NCBI GenBank assembly: GCA_022711765.1
Contig: JAKLEB010000002.1
Span: 186,001-250,000, forward strand
Direction of reading: 5' to 3'
From: Candidatus Krumholzibacteriota bacterium
GTDB taxonomy: Bacteria; Krumholzibacteriota; Krumholzibacteriia; LZORAL124-64-63
DNA length: 64,000 nucleotides
Position numbers and translations under genes: made by a program. Below, piece after piece: positions 1 through 8,125 of this stretch. Under the pieces are notes generated by a model, which made no database searches, was not told where the DNA came from, and saw nothing but the letters and a program-made list of their open reading frames with translations. Each line of letters begins with the position of its first letter. Position 1 is the stretch's first letter.

Positions 1-99
1 CGCGAATGGCTCCGGGGGAGGCGCGCCGGACGACCGGGACGACGCGCCGAACACGAGGAGCGCGAGCAGGACGGGGGAAGCCACCCGGAGACGGTTCAT
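1..99 (-). CDS. N-terminal fragment of a secreted protein
   Basis: Only the first 33 codons are in the window. The start codon is the ATG whose complement lies at 97-99. The peptide starts MNRLRVASPVLLALLVFGAS, a short basic n-region followed by a hydrophobic stretch and small residues, so it looks like a Sec signal peptide. It is followed by a Ser/Gly/Pro-rich segment. A GAGG sequence lies about nine bases before the start. Nothing of the mature domain is visible, so no function can be given. The gene is divergent from the one starting at 496. Confidence 0.6.
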   Translation of the reverse strand, partial: MNRLRVASPVLLALLVFGASSRSSGAPPPEPFA

Positions 100-440
100 G
101 GCCGACCTCGCGACGGTGATGGTGTCACGGCGAAGCCGTTGGCGGTCAACGACGCGGCAGCACGAATCAGCGTGACGCGGTCGGCCCCGGCCGTCAATGA
201 AAACAAACACGAATGATCATCTGCCGGCGAGGTTCGCCGGGCGCCGAATCGACGGCGACGATGTCGGCGGAATGGTTCCGTGTCGGACCGCGTGGTGCCG
301 GCGATCTACCTGCTCGTCGCGCGGCGCCGGCGGGCCGTCGAACAGGCGGCGCCAGCCAACGCTCCGGAACCCGAGCTGGCGTGACGCCGCGCGGGGCCGG
401 CGGCGGCGCGGAACCAATTTCTCGGGCGGCGTTGATACGG

Positions 441-446
441 TATAAT
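441..446 (+). promoter_or_regulatory. Candidate -10 box; only signal in the 100-495 gap
   Basis: A perfect TATAAT lies 50 bases before the start codon at 496. The hexamer 17 bases upstream (418-423, TTTCTC) is a poor -35. The rest of the 396-base divergent intergenic region (100-495) is GC-rich and I see no gene, RNA or strong hairpin in it. The call rests on the -10 alone. Confidence 0.35.
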
Positions 447-495
447 CTCTGGTATCCGCGCGCCGGCCGGAGCGCGCCCGCCCAGGAGGTGCCCG

Positions 496-1797
496 ATGTT
501 GTGCCTAGCTCTCGCCCGGCTCGCGATCGCGCCCGCCATCCTCGCCGTGGCCGTCCTCGCCGCCGCTCCCGCCGCCGCCCAGCCCGACTATCCGTGGACG
601 CCGATCGGCGCGGACGACGCCCACGTCCTCTCATTCAACGCGATCCGGCGGGCGATCGGGACCGATGTCGGCTTCCGCTTCCTGAACGGGAACGAGTGGA
701 TCCTCTCCGAGGAGCCGGGCGCGGAGCATCGCGAGGTGACCGCGCTGATCCCGCTCTGGGGATCCCACAACTTCCTGACCGGCCGTGTCGACGCGGACGG
801 CCATGGCTACCTGGAACGGGACCTCTGGCAGCAGCCGCCGCAGGTGGCGCACGCCCCGGCGTGCGGGCCGTTCGTCGACTTCGCGGGCTACGATGGCATC
901 AGCTTCACCAAGCTGTGGTCCTGCTCGCGCGCCGGCGACGAGCCCGGCCAGCTCGTGGTCTCCACCGACCACGCGCAGACCTGGACGGTGCTGACTGGGC
1001 ACGGGCAGCAGGACCTGTACGATCTCTACTGGGACGAGACCACCCTCGAGACCCTGATCGTCGTCGGCGACGCCGGCGTCGCGGCGACCCCGGACGGAGG
1101 GCTCACCTGGCACGACATCACGGCCGGGCTGCCGCCCGGGGCGCACGTGCGCCGCCTGCACGAGGACGCGCTGTGGGTCGACATCCCCGACAAGCTCGCC
1201 GGCGCGATCTGGGCCTGCACCGATGCCGGCATCTTCGCGGGCTACTACGACAGCGCGACGGGAACCTGCACGTGGCAGCCCACGCCGTTGATTGCCGAGC
1301 CGGTTCTCTCGGTCGGCTTCTTCTACCTCGGCCACGGCCTGGGCGGCGCCCTCGCCGTCACGGACGACCAGCGTGTCCTCCTGGACTTCCTCGACTGGGA
1401 CTGGGCCGACATCACGGGCGAGCTCGCCGGCAGCACCTTCCTGCCGCTCGGGCCCTCGACGCTGGTGGCCACCGCCGACGACGGCCTGTGGCAGCTCAGC
1501 AGCCTCCCGACCGCGGTCGACGACGTGCCCGCCGCCGCCGGGCTCTCGCTGGGCGCTGCGCCCAATCCGTTCAATCCGGCGACGGTCCTGCGGTACGACG
1601 TCCCGGCCGCCGGCCGCGCGACCCTGTGCGTCTACGACCTCGGCGGCCGCCTCGTCGAGACGTTGCTCGACGCCGAGGTCGCGGCGGGGCCGGGCGAGGT
1701 CATCTGGCGGCCCGAGGACGCCGGCTCCGGCACCTACGTGGCGCGCCTGGAGGCAGGCGGCCGCGTGGCGCGGCAGAAGCTGATGCTGGTCCGGTAG
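496..1797 (+). CDS. Secreted beta-propeller-like protein with FlgD/T9SS-type C-terminal domain
   Basis: 433 residues. Residues 1-29 form a long Sec signal peptide ending AAAQ. The body has repeated short motifs of the type DGGLTWHDITAGLP and AQTWTVLTG, which resemble BNR/YCF48-type propeller repeats, so a cell-surface or secreted binding or scaffold protein is likely. Residues 357-433 form the C-terminal module: NPFNP, then VYDLGGRLVETL, then a final ARQKLMLVR. Modules of this type resemble FlgD Ig-like and type IX sorting domains. The start is fixed by AGGAGGT five bases before the ATG. It is a single gene, convergent with the next. The ligand or enzymatic role is unknown. Confidence 0.8.
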   Translation: MLCLALARLAIAPAILAVAVLAAAPAAAQPDYPWTPIGADDAHVLSFNAIRRAIGTDVGFRFLNGNEWILSEEPGAEHREVTALIPLWGSHNFLTGRVDADGHGYLERDLWQQPPQVAHAPACGPFVDFAGYDGISFTKLWSCSRAGDEPGQLVVSTDHAQTWTVLTGHGQQDLYDLYWDETTLETLIVVGDAGVAATPDGGLTWHDITAGLPPGAHVRRLHEDALWVDIPDKLAGAIWACTDAGIFAGYYDSATGTCTWQPTPLIAEPVLSVGFFYLGHGLGGALAVTDDQRVLLDFLDWDWADITGELAGSTFLPLGPSTLVATADDGLWQLSSLPTAVDDVPAAAGLSLGAAPNPFNPATVLRYDVPAAGRATLCVYDLGGRLVETLLDAEVAAGPGEVIWRPEDAGSGTYVARLEAGGRVARQKLMLVR

Positions 1798-1825
1798 TCG
1801 TTGGCGGGGCGACTCGCGCGCCGGC

Positions 1826-1858
1826 GGCCGGACTCCGCGAACATCGCGGAGCCCGGCC
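1826..1858. terminator. Long hairpin between convergent genes, likely bidirectional terminator
   Basis: GGCCGG-A-CTCCGCG-AACAT-CGCGGAG-C-CCGGCC forms 13 base pairs with one A/C mismatch and a five-base loop. It lies between the stop codons of the genes ending at 1797 and 1877. There is no T-run on either side, so it would be a stem-only stop or transcript-end stabiliser rather than a classical intrinsic terminator. Confidence 0.5.
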
Positions 1859-1876
1859 ACGTCGCCGCGCTCACGA

Positions 1877-3136
1877 TCAGCGCGCCGCACCGCCTAACGT
1901 CACCGCGGCGGCCGCTTTCAGGGGCTTGAGCACGTGGTCGAACGCCCAGGTTCCGACGGCGTTCCCCTGCGCGTACCCGGCCTCGACCGCCGACGTGAAG
2001 TGCAGGCCGGCGAACACGCGGGACGCGCCGTTTTCACGCGCCGCCTGCGTGAAACTCCAGAACTCCCGCGTGATTCCCGGATACTCCCCGCCGCTCGTCG
2101 AACTGAAGGTGACGTAGTCGCATCCGAAGAAGCGGGCGAGCACCGCGGCGGCCGACGCGCCCAGAACGGTGTGCGTGGACGGATAGTCGGGCACCGGAGG
2201 CGTCCAGAGGTAGCTCAGCCACTCGGGAGATCCGGTCTCGCGGAGCGCCGTGGCCGGCCGCCAGTACTTGTAGTGGTACTTGGCCTCGAACCCGGCGATG
2301 AAACCGTCGGCCATGGCGATGTTCACGAGCGCCATGAGCCGGGCGCTGTCCAGGGCGTCGAGCTCCTTGTCGGAGGCGACCACCCGGGCGATCCTGTTCC
2401 ATCCGGCAGTGGAGTTCTCGTACCAGAAGCGGGCGATCTCGCTCTGCTCCTCCGAGCGCGCCGAGCCGTCCTTGACGCCCATCATGTCCACTTCCTCGAG
2501 GTCGAATCGGGCGCGGTCGCCGCCGACGGCGGGCGGAGGCACCGGCCGGTACTGGTCGGAGGACTCGAGCGCGAACGGCTTGATGCCTCCCCACTGCACG
2601 CAGAAGGCCGGCGTGAAGTCCGGAGGCGTGGGCCGGTAGGCGCCCGGCTTGTCCCCCGGCGTGTAGTCCACCTGGCGCTCCGCGCCGTCTCCGCTCCGCG
2701 CCGCCAGCGTTCTCGCCGCGGCCTCCCGGCCGGTGTCGATGCCGCGGGACTTCGCGCTGCCGTCCGGGATGGCGGCCATGGCCTCCTTGAAGGCCGCCTC
2801 GTAGGCCGCGGCGCAGTTCGGCAGAAGCGCCACGAGCACGTCGTGAGACGCCTGGGCGACTGCGGCATCCACCGAGGCTCCGGCCGCCGGCCGGAGCGCC
2901 GGCCCATATCCCTCGTAGCGGGGTTCGATGGCGTTCAGCGCGTCATGCACGGCGATGTGCATGATGGCGAAGACCCGCGACTCGGTCAGGGGATCGGTCT
3001 TCACCTCGGCCGAGACCTTCGTGGCCACGTCGTTCCAGTGGAGCACCGGATTCACATCCGCCAGGGCCGGCGCGGCCGTCAGGACCGCGGCGGCCGCCAT
3101 GGCGGGCAGGAGGGCTTCGAGCAGGTTCTTCTTCAT
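1877..3136 (-). CDS. Vanadium-dependent haloperoxidase-family (PAP2-like) secreted protein
   Basis: 419 residues with a clear signal peptide (1-26, cleavage after ALA). The mature protein carries the three phosphate/vanadate-binding blocks of the family: K286 and R293 seven residues apart in the KYWRP block, the PSTH block (S320, H322), and SR...GLHF (R373, H379). These correspond to the Lys-Arg, Ser-Gly-His and Arg-His sets of vanadium chloroperoxidase. The usual Gly between Ser and His is Thr here. Such enzymes act as halide peroxidases or acid phosphatases, and the substrate cannot be told from sequence. GGAGGTGA lies six bases before the ATG. Single gene; no partner enzymes nearby. Confidence 0.8.
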   Translation of the reverse strand: MKKNLLEALLPAMAAAAVLTAAPALADVNPVLHWNDVATKVSAEVKTDPLTESRVFAIMHIAVHDALNAIEPRYEGYGPALRPAAGASVDAAVAQASHDVLVALLPNCAAAYEAAFKEAMAAIPDGSAKSRGIDTGREAAARTLAARSGDGAERQVDYTPGDKPGAYRPTPPDFTPAFCVQWGGIKPFALESSDQYRPVPPPAVGGDRARFDLEEVDMMGVKDGSARSEEQSEIARFWYENSTAGWNRIARVVASDKELDALDSARLMALVNIAMADGFIAGFEAKYHYKYWRPATALRETGSPEWLSYLWTPPVPDYPSTHTVLGASAAAVLARFFGCDYVTFSSTSGGEYPGITREFWSFTQAARENGASRVFAGLHFTSAVEAGYAQGNAVGTWAFDHVLKPLKAAAAVTLGGAAR

Positions 3137-3415
3137 CGGGATTCACCTCCGGTCGTAGGGGGCACCGCGACCGACTCGTTAAGAACTCTTGCCTGCATGG
3201 GCGACGCAGGTCGCGGATTCGAGCCAAGTCTATGGATGGAGATAGAGGAGTACAATGATCCAGTTTCCGGGAATTGTGACTGGGAGTCCGCCGGCCGCCG
3301 GAGCTTGGCCGATCGTCCGAATGGTATGCCCGGGAGTCCGGCGGCGGATCCGGAGAACGGCGCGCCCGCTGTTCGGCCGCCTGAATGCGGGCACCCTGGC
3401 GTCCCGTCTGCGCCG

Positions 3416-3444
3416 TTCGCTCGGCGGTGACGATGTGGTATGAT
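3416..3444 (+). promoter_or_regulatory. Candidate promoter with extended -10; the 3137-3512 gap
   Basis: TGG-TATGAT (extended -10, 3436-3444) has TTCGCT 17 bases upstream (3416-3421). It lies about 70 bases before the start at 3513. In the rest of this 376-base divergent gap I see no convincing gene or RNA. Confidence 0.4.
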
Positions 3445-3512
3445 TGCGTCGTGTCGGTCGCGGGTGTGGCGGAATCCGAGAAACCGCCCGCAGACACGGA
3501 TGGTGAAACGCC

Positions 3513-4940
3513 ATGCGCAATCGTCCTCTCCACGCGATGTGCGCTTCCGGGTTGCTGTTGCTCGTATTCCACACCGCCGTGCCGGCCGTCGCCACCTGCG
3601 TCGACTGGACGGAGGAGACGCCCGTCCCGCCGCTCGTATCCTGGTCCGGAGCGCCCTTTCACGTGACGACTGGCGGTCAGCTGGAGTCGGGCTATCTGGG
3701 CCGCAGCGTCATCCGCTGGCAGGGTGTCATGTTCGACCAGGATTTCTGGGTATGGGACGTGAGAGATCCGGCGTGGCCCCAGGAGATCCTGCATTATGCG
3801 CACCAAGGTGCCGCCGGCGAGGAGGCCTATTTCGGCATCGACGCAGCCCGCGGCGACCATCTCGTGGTGTCCATCGCCGGCCCCCTCTACGTGCAGCGTC
3901 TCGTCACTGCCTTGCCGGACGGGGCCGAGGATGCCCCTTTACCGGTCGTGGGTCCGATCGCGCTGGGCGAGGAACGCGCCTTTCATTCTGATGCCGAATT
4001 CGCTGGCAATCAGCTCGTCTACCTGGACATCAGCGTGCCGGGCGTCGTGACGACCCTCGCGATCCTCCCGAGCGACTGCGCCTTCACAGCGCCGTTTGCG
4101 CTCAGCGACACGATCGTACTGGTGGGTAGAGACGACGGTCTCCTGCAGGTGATCGACTTCACCGTTCCGAGCGCTCCCGTGGTTCACGGCAGCGTTCCCG
4201 GCACGGTGCGGCACTGGCGCCTGCGCGACGGAGATCTCGTGATCGGCAGCACCAACTCCTCCCTGTTCGCCGTCGACGTGAGCGAACTGGAGGCGCCGCA
4301 GATCGCCTGGACGATTCCGCTCCCGGGTGAGGCCGCCGTATACCACGGAGACTTCGCCGTGTTCTCATTTTACCAGGGTCCAGGCAGCATCACGCGCGTT
4401 TACGACGTGAGTCAGAGCGTCCCCGTCGCGATCAGCGCGCCCTTCGGTGACTACCCCGTGGGCGCGCTGGTCTGGGATGGCGACGTGCTCTACACCGGCG
4501 CCGGCGAAGCCTTCGATCTCCAGGATCCCGCGTCGCCGATGCTGCTGGGGCGTGCAGCCGACGTCTACGGACAGGTTTACGTACAGTCGGGGGAACTCAT
4601 CACGTCACGGGGCCGGTACCCCCTGCATTGCTACGACGTTACCGCCACGGACGGTCTTCCCCCGGTGCAGCTGGCGCTGCGCGCCAATCCCAATCCGTTC
4701 AATCCGACCACCGAGGTTTCGTTTTCAGTTCCACACTCCGGATTCGTGCAACTCGCGCTGTACGATGTGCGCGGACGGACCGTGCGCACCCTGGTCGCCG
4801 AGGCCCTGGAGGGTGGCCGACACTCCGTGCGCTGGGATGGTCGCGACGAGCGAGGGCGTGCGCTGCCAGCCAGGGTGTACCTGGCGAGGCTGGTGAGCGC
4901 CGGCAAGGCGCGATGGTGCAAGCTGGCCCTCGTGGAGTAG
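3513..4940 (+). CDS. Secreted propeller-like protein with FlgD/T9SS-type C-terminal domain
   Basis: 475 residues. Residues 1-27 form a signal peptide ending AVA. The middle is a series of beta-rich repeats such as ALSDTIVLVGRDDGLLQVID and GDLVIGSTNSSLFAVDVSE, typical of LVIVD/propeller proteins that bind ligands or partners at the surface. Residues 394-475 are the NPFNP-containing C-terminal module with YDVRGRTVRTLV and WDGRDERGR, ending LALVE. There is no strong Shine-Dalgarno; the ATG is chosen because it opens the signal peptide. It is convergent with the next gene, 37 bases away. The precise function is unknown. Confidence 0.75.
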   Translation: MRNRPLHAMCASGLLLLVFHTAVPAVATCVDWTEETPVPPLVSWSGAPFHVTTGGQLESGYLGRSVIRWQGVMFDQDFWVWDVRDPAWPQEILHYAHQGAAGEEAYFGIDAARGDHLVVSIAGPLYVQRLVTALPDGAEDAPLPVVGPIALGEERAFHSDAEFAGNQLVYLDISVPGVVTTLAILPSDCAFTAPFALSDTIVLVGRDDGLLQVIDFTVPSAPVVHGSVPGTVRHWRLRDGDLVIGSTNSSLFAVDVSELEAPQIAWTIPLPGEAAVYHGDFAVFSFYQGPGSITRVYDVSQSVPVAISAPFGDYPVGALVWDGDVLYTGAGEAFDLQDPASPMLLGRAADVYGQVYVQSGELITSRGRYPLHCYDVTATDGLPPVQLALRANPNPFNPTTEVSFSVPHSGFVQLALYDVRGRTVRTLVAEALEGGRHSVRWDGRDERGRALPARVYLARLVSAGKARWCKLALVE

Positions 4941-4977
4941 GGGCGCCGATGTCCAGTCGTCGGATCGCGCGGCGCGG

Positions 4978-6879
4978 CTAGCGGCTGCAGCCCTCGTCGC
5001 GGGCGCCGATGCGGCCGCAGTCGGCGCTGTCGGGATGGGAGCCCGACAGGCACGCGCTCGCGGCATCGAGCGTCCAGGGGTCGGGGGCGCCCGGACCGCA
5101 GAAGAGCGGATCGAGCCAGAAGTTGCCGCCGAGGTCGGTGGCGCCGTCGGGCAGCGCCGCGCTGCCGGCGTTCGCGAAGACGTCGCTGCAGCCGATTTCC
5201 AGGACGGTGTTCTCGCGGAGGCTGATGGACTCCGCGTCCTCGTGGTCGGCCACGATGCAGGCGGTCCACCGCGTGTGACCCCACCGGCTGTCGGTCCCGT
5301 TGCTGGTGGACGAGAGCCGGATCGCGGCGCCCTGGGGCGCCGTGTTGCCGGCGATCGTCGTGCGCACGAACTGGACCCACGTATCGGCGTCGTTGCTGAT
5401 CGAGCGTCCGGTGACGAAGACGCCGCCGCCGCTCGTGGCCGCGGCGTTGCCGGCGATCACGCAGTCTTCCACCAGCGCCACGGCGTTGACGAAGCAGAGG
5501 CCCCCGCCGAGGTAGTCGCTGGTGTTGTTCTCGATCACGCAGTCGACGAGCGCGATCCCGTGCTCGGTGTCGTCGTCCATGCCGTGGACGTTGACGGCGT
5601 AGACGGCGCCGCCGTAGCGCGTCGCGTGGTTGTTGCGGATGATGCAGTGCTCGATGAGCGGCGTGCCGACGCCGAAGAAGCCGATCGCGCCGCCCTGGCC
5701 GCCGTCGTTGCCCTCGAAGATGCAGTTGCGCACGGTCGGGCTGGTGAGATGGTAGGTGAGGCCGCCGGCGAGCGGGTATTCGGGATCGCCCGTGGGGGGA
5801 TTGGCACCGCCGGTGATCGTGAAGCCGTCGATCACGACCCCGTCGTTGTAGCTCTGCATGAAGATCACGCAGCCCTGTCCCTCGGCGTCGAGGATCGTGA
5901 CCTCGGGGCCCTCGGCGGAGGCGAGCGTGAAGTCGGTCGTGTCCCGGCCGACGTAGATCATCCCGAGGTCGTCCATGAAGCCCTGATTGGTCGCGGTGTA
6001 GCGGCCGGGATGGACGAGGATCAGGTCGAGGTAGCCGGCCTGGCGAATGCCCTCGGCGATGGTGGGCACGGTGCCGCTGCCGTCTTCCCGAACCTCCCAG
6101 ACGTGGCCGGCGGGCGGCTCGGACACGACGCCGTTCGAGAGGTCGGACCAGTTGCCGGCGTCGTCGGCGGCCCGCACCGCCACGTGGGCTGTCTGGGAGT
6201 CGCCGAGGCCGACGAGCTGGCAGGTCCACAGCTCCAGCTCCTGATCGAACACGGGCGGCGGGCCGACCGTGGCCGCGTCCCAGCTCGCGGCGTCGAGGGG
6301 CGCGTCGGCGTGGCGGACCTCGTAGGTCGCGGCCTCGCCGTAGCCGGCGTCGTCGCCGGTCGCGGACCAGACGACCGAAAGCTCGTTCGCGCTGCGCCAG
6401 CGCAGCGTGAGGTCGTCGACCGGCGCGGGCGGCGTCTGGTCCCACTGGGGATGCGCGGTCGCCACCACCGCCGCCGAGAGCGGGGACCACGGTCCGGCTC
6501 CCCGCGAGCGAACGCGGAAGACCCAGGTGGAGCCGGCTGCGAGGCCGGTGACGGTGGCCGTCGCGGGCGTGCCCGGCGCGGCCGGCGCGGGCAGCGCCAC
6601 GGCCTGCCAGAGGTCCCAGTCGACCTCGTCCTGGCCGAGGGCGGCACGGCGCAGGTCGTACTCGGCGAGGCGCCGGTCGTCGCCGGGGACGCCCGGCGTG
6701 GTCCAGCCCAGGGTGATGCTCGACTCGGTGGCCGCGGCGACGGTCAGGTCGGCGACGGGCGCGGGCTGGCCGGCCGGCGGGTCGGCGACCGGTCCGGTGG
6801 GGTCGTCGTCGGAGCAGGCGGCAATGATCACCGCGAGCGCGAGCGCGAGCGATGCGGCGACGCGGGCGAGTCGCGACAT
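4978..6879 (-). CDS. Lipoprotein with fibronectin type III domains and right-handed beta-helix
   Basis: 633 residues. The signal ends in a lipobox IAAC (Cys22) followed by SDDD, so it is probably lipid-anchored. Residues about 40-130 and 150-260 look like two fibronectin type III folds (SSITLGWTTPG, SANELSVVWSATGD). From about 270 a parallel beta-helix follows, with DGSGTVPTIAEGIRQA, then repeated NCIFEGNDGGQGGAIGF, IIRNNHATRYGGAVY and CVIAGNAAATSGGGVF rungs. Beta-helix proteins with DGSG..TI..GI are often polysaccharide-binding or lyase-like, but no catalytic set is evident. The C-terminus ends GARDEGCSR without an NPFNP module, which fits a lipid anchor replacing a C-terminal sorting domain. 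Confidence 0.8.
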   Translation of the reverse strand: MSRLARVAASLALALAVIIAACSDDDPTGPVADPPAGQPAPVADLTVAAATESSITLGWTTPGVPGDDRRLAEYDLRRAALGQDEVDWDLWQAVALPAPAAPGTPATATVTGLAAGSTWVFRVRSRGAGPWSPLSAAVVATAHPQWDQTPPAPVDDLTLRWRSANELSVVWSATGDDAGYGEAATYEVRHADAPLDAASWDAATVGPPPVFDQELELWTCQLVGLGDSQTAHVAVRAADDAGNWSDLSNGVVSEPPAGHVWEVREDGSGTVPTIAEGIRQAGYLDLILVHPGRYTATNQGFMDDLGMIYVGRDTTDFTLASAEGPEVTILDAEGQGCVIFMQSYNDGVVIDGFTITGGANPPTGDPEYPLAGGLTYHLTSPTVRNCIFEGNDGGQGGAIGFFGVGTPLIEHCIIRNNHATRYGGAVYAVNVHGMDDDTEHGIALVDCVIENNTSDYLGGGLCFVNAVALVEDCVIAGNAAATSGGGVFVTGRSISNDADTWVQFVRTTIAGNTAPQGAAIRLSSTSNGTDSRWGHTRWTACIVADHEDAESISLRENTVLEIGCSDVFANAGSAALPDGATDLGGNFWLDPLFCGPGAPDPWTLDAASACLSGSHPDSADCGRIGARDEGCSR

Positions 6880-6921
6880 GAGCGGTCCTTTCGCGAGGCG
6901 AAGGGGTCGAGTGACGGGAAT

Positions 6922-6951
6922 AGACTACGAACAGCGACGGTCGTGGGGCAA
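6922..6951 (-). promoter_or_regulatory. Candidate promoter for the beta-helix lipoprotein
   Basis: On the minus strand TTGCCC (6946-6951) and TAGTCT (6922-6927) are 18 bases apart, 43 bases before the start at 6879. The hexamers are only moderate matches. Confidence 0.3.
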
Positions 6952-6983
6952 GGAGGAACACCGGTGCCAGAGCATCGAGCGCC

Positions 6984-7305
6984 TCATGACGGGCAGAGGT
7001 AGAGGCCGCGCACCTCGCAGATCTCGATCCCGCCAGGCAGGGAGGTCGCCCCAGGTGACGACCGCGGGAAGACGGGTCGATCCGGCCGCGGCGACGGCGA
7101 TGTGCGGCTGCCGCTCCGCCCGGGCAGTCGCGATCGTCCCCGCCGGCACGTCCTCGTGGCGCGCCTGGTCCTTCGCGATCCCCTTGACGGGGGCGTTGAA
7201 CTCCAGGTCGTCGCTTGCGAGGATCTCGGGGTCCCGGGACTCGGAGATCGATTGCTCGTTGCCCAGCGCAATCTCGAGGCAGGTCTTCCAGACAGTAAGG
7301 ACCAT
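6984..7305 (-). pseudogene. Small unrecognised gene with an apparent frameshift
   Basis: From the ATG at 7305 a frame runs about 88 residues (MVLTVWKTCLEIALGNEQ..., ...STRLPAVVTWGDLPA) and then becomes Arg/Pro-rich. Removing one T near 7034 (the DLPA codons) lets translation continue as GGIEICEVRGLYLCPS and stop at 6984. The restored sequence looks more protein-like than either frame alone, so this may be a frameshifted gene or contain a sequence error. No family is recognised, and no good Shine-Dalgarno is seen. It lies between two other minus-strand genes. Confidence 0.35.
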
Positions 7306-7320
7306 GGCGTGTCTGATCGC

Positions 7321-8016
7321 TCACCGCCCGATCTCCGGCGCGTCGCCGAACAGCGCTTTCACCCTGCTCCAGGTCGTCGCCGTTGCTGGCGTACCCCAGA
7401 CAATATCGCCGGAGACCACGGTGAAGTTGTCGAAGGCCGCGCGGACGAGCTGGTGCTGGAACGCGTAGTCATGGCTCCAGATGTGTAGCTGGACGGACTG
7501 GTCCGCGATCGGCGCTGAGCCGGTGAGGATCGGGATCCAGTTGCTGCCGCTCCAGTAGTATCCGGTCTGGGTGGCGCCGGAACGGACCAGCCGCAAGCGC
7601 CCGGTCAGGTCCTGTGTCGCGACGAGCACGATGGGTCCGGCGACGAAGTCGGCGATGTAGGCCTCCTGCGCGCCGAGGGGATCGCCGCTCGAGAGGCTCG
7701 AGCGTTCCACGCCGTCGTCATCGAACAGCGCGTCGGTGAGCGCGATCGCCGTGCGCACGCCGTTGTGGTCCGGCCACTGGAGCATGGCGAAGTCGACCTG
7801 GATGTCGAAGTCGCCGCGGAGCAGGAAGACGCTCGTCACCCGGGCGCCGAACTCGGTCCCGGACCCTCCGGCCTGGATGGTGAACTCGAGGTGCTGAGCC
7901 TGCTCGGTCGCCGCGGCACCGGACCCGTAGAGATCGAACTGCCCTCCCCATGTCAGCCGTGAAGGCCACCCGCGGCTGCTCGGGGGACCGGCGAGACATC
8001 GCGGCCAACCACCCAC
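7321..8016 (-). pseudogene. 5'-truncated secreted-protein gene (concanavalin A-like domain)
   Basis: The frame ending at 7321 encodes a good beta-sandwich-like domain (EFTIQAGGSGTEFGARVTSV, FDIQVDFAMLQWPDHNGVRT, RLRLVRSGATQTGYY), similar in style to DUF1349/con-A-like modules. Upstream of TWGGQFDLYG the protein degenerates and there is no signal peptide, ATG or Shine-Dalgarno; only GTG codons near 8016 and 8025 are available. The sequence therefore looks decapitated just downstream of the GH29 gene. The C-terminus (TTWSRVKALFGDAPEIGR) resembles the SWTDVKGLFR tail of the two duplicated proteins at 25965 and 28484. Confidence 0.5.
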
Positions 8017-8125
8017 GGTGACCACTACGGCTCGATCATAGCACGAGGGAGGGCGGGAGCGCGGTCGAATGGCTGCGAGCGGAGAGGGGCGTGACTCGGA
8101 GAAAGGACGGTCAACCGAGCCGCGC

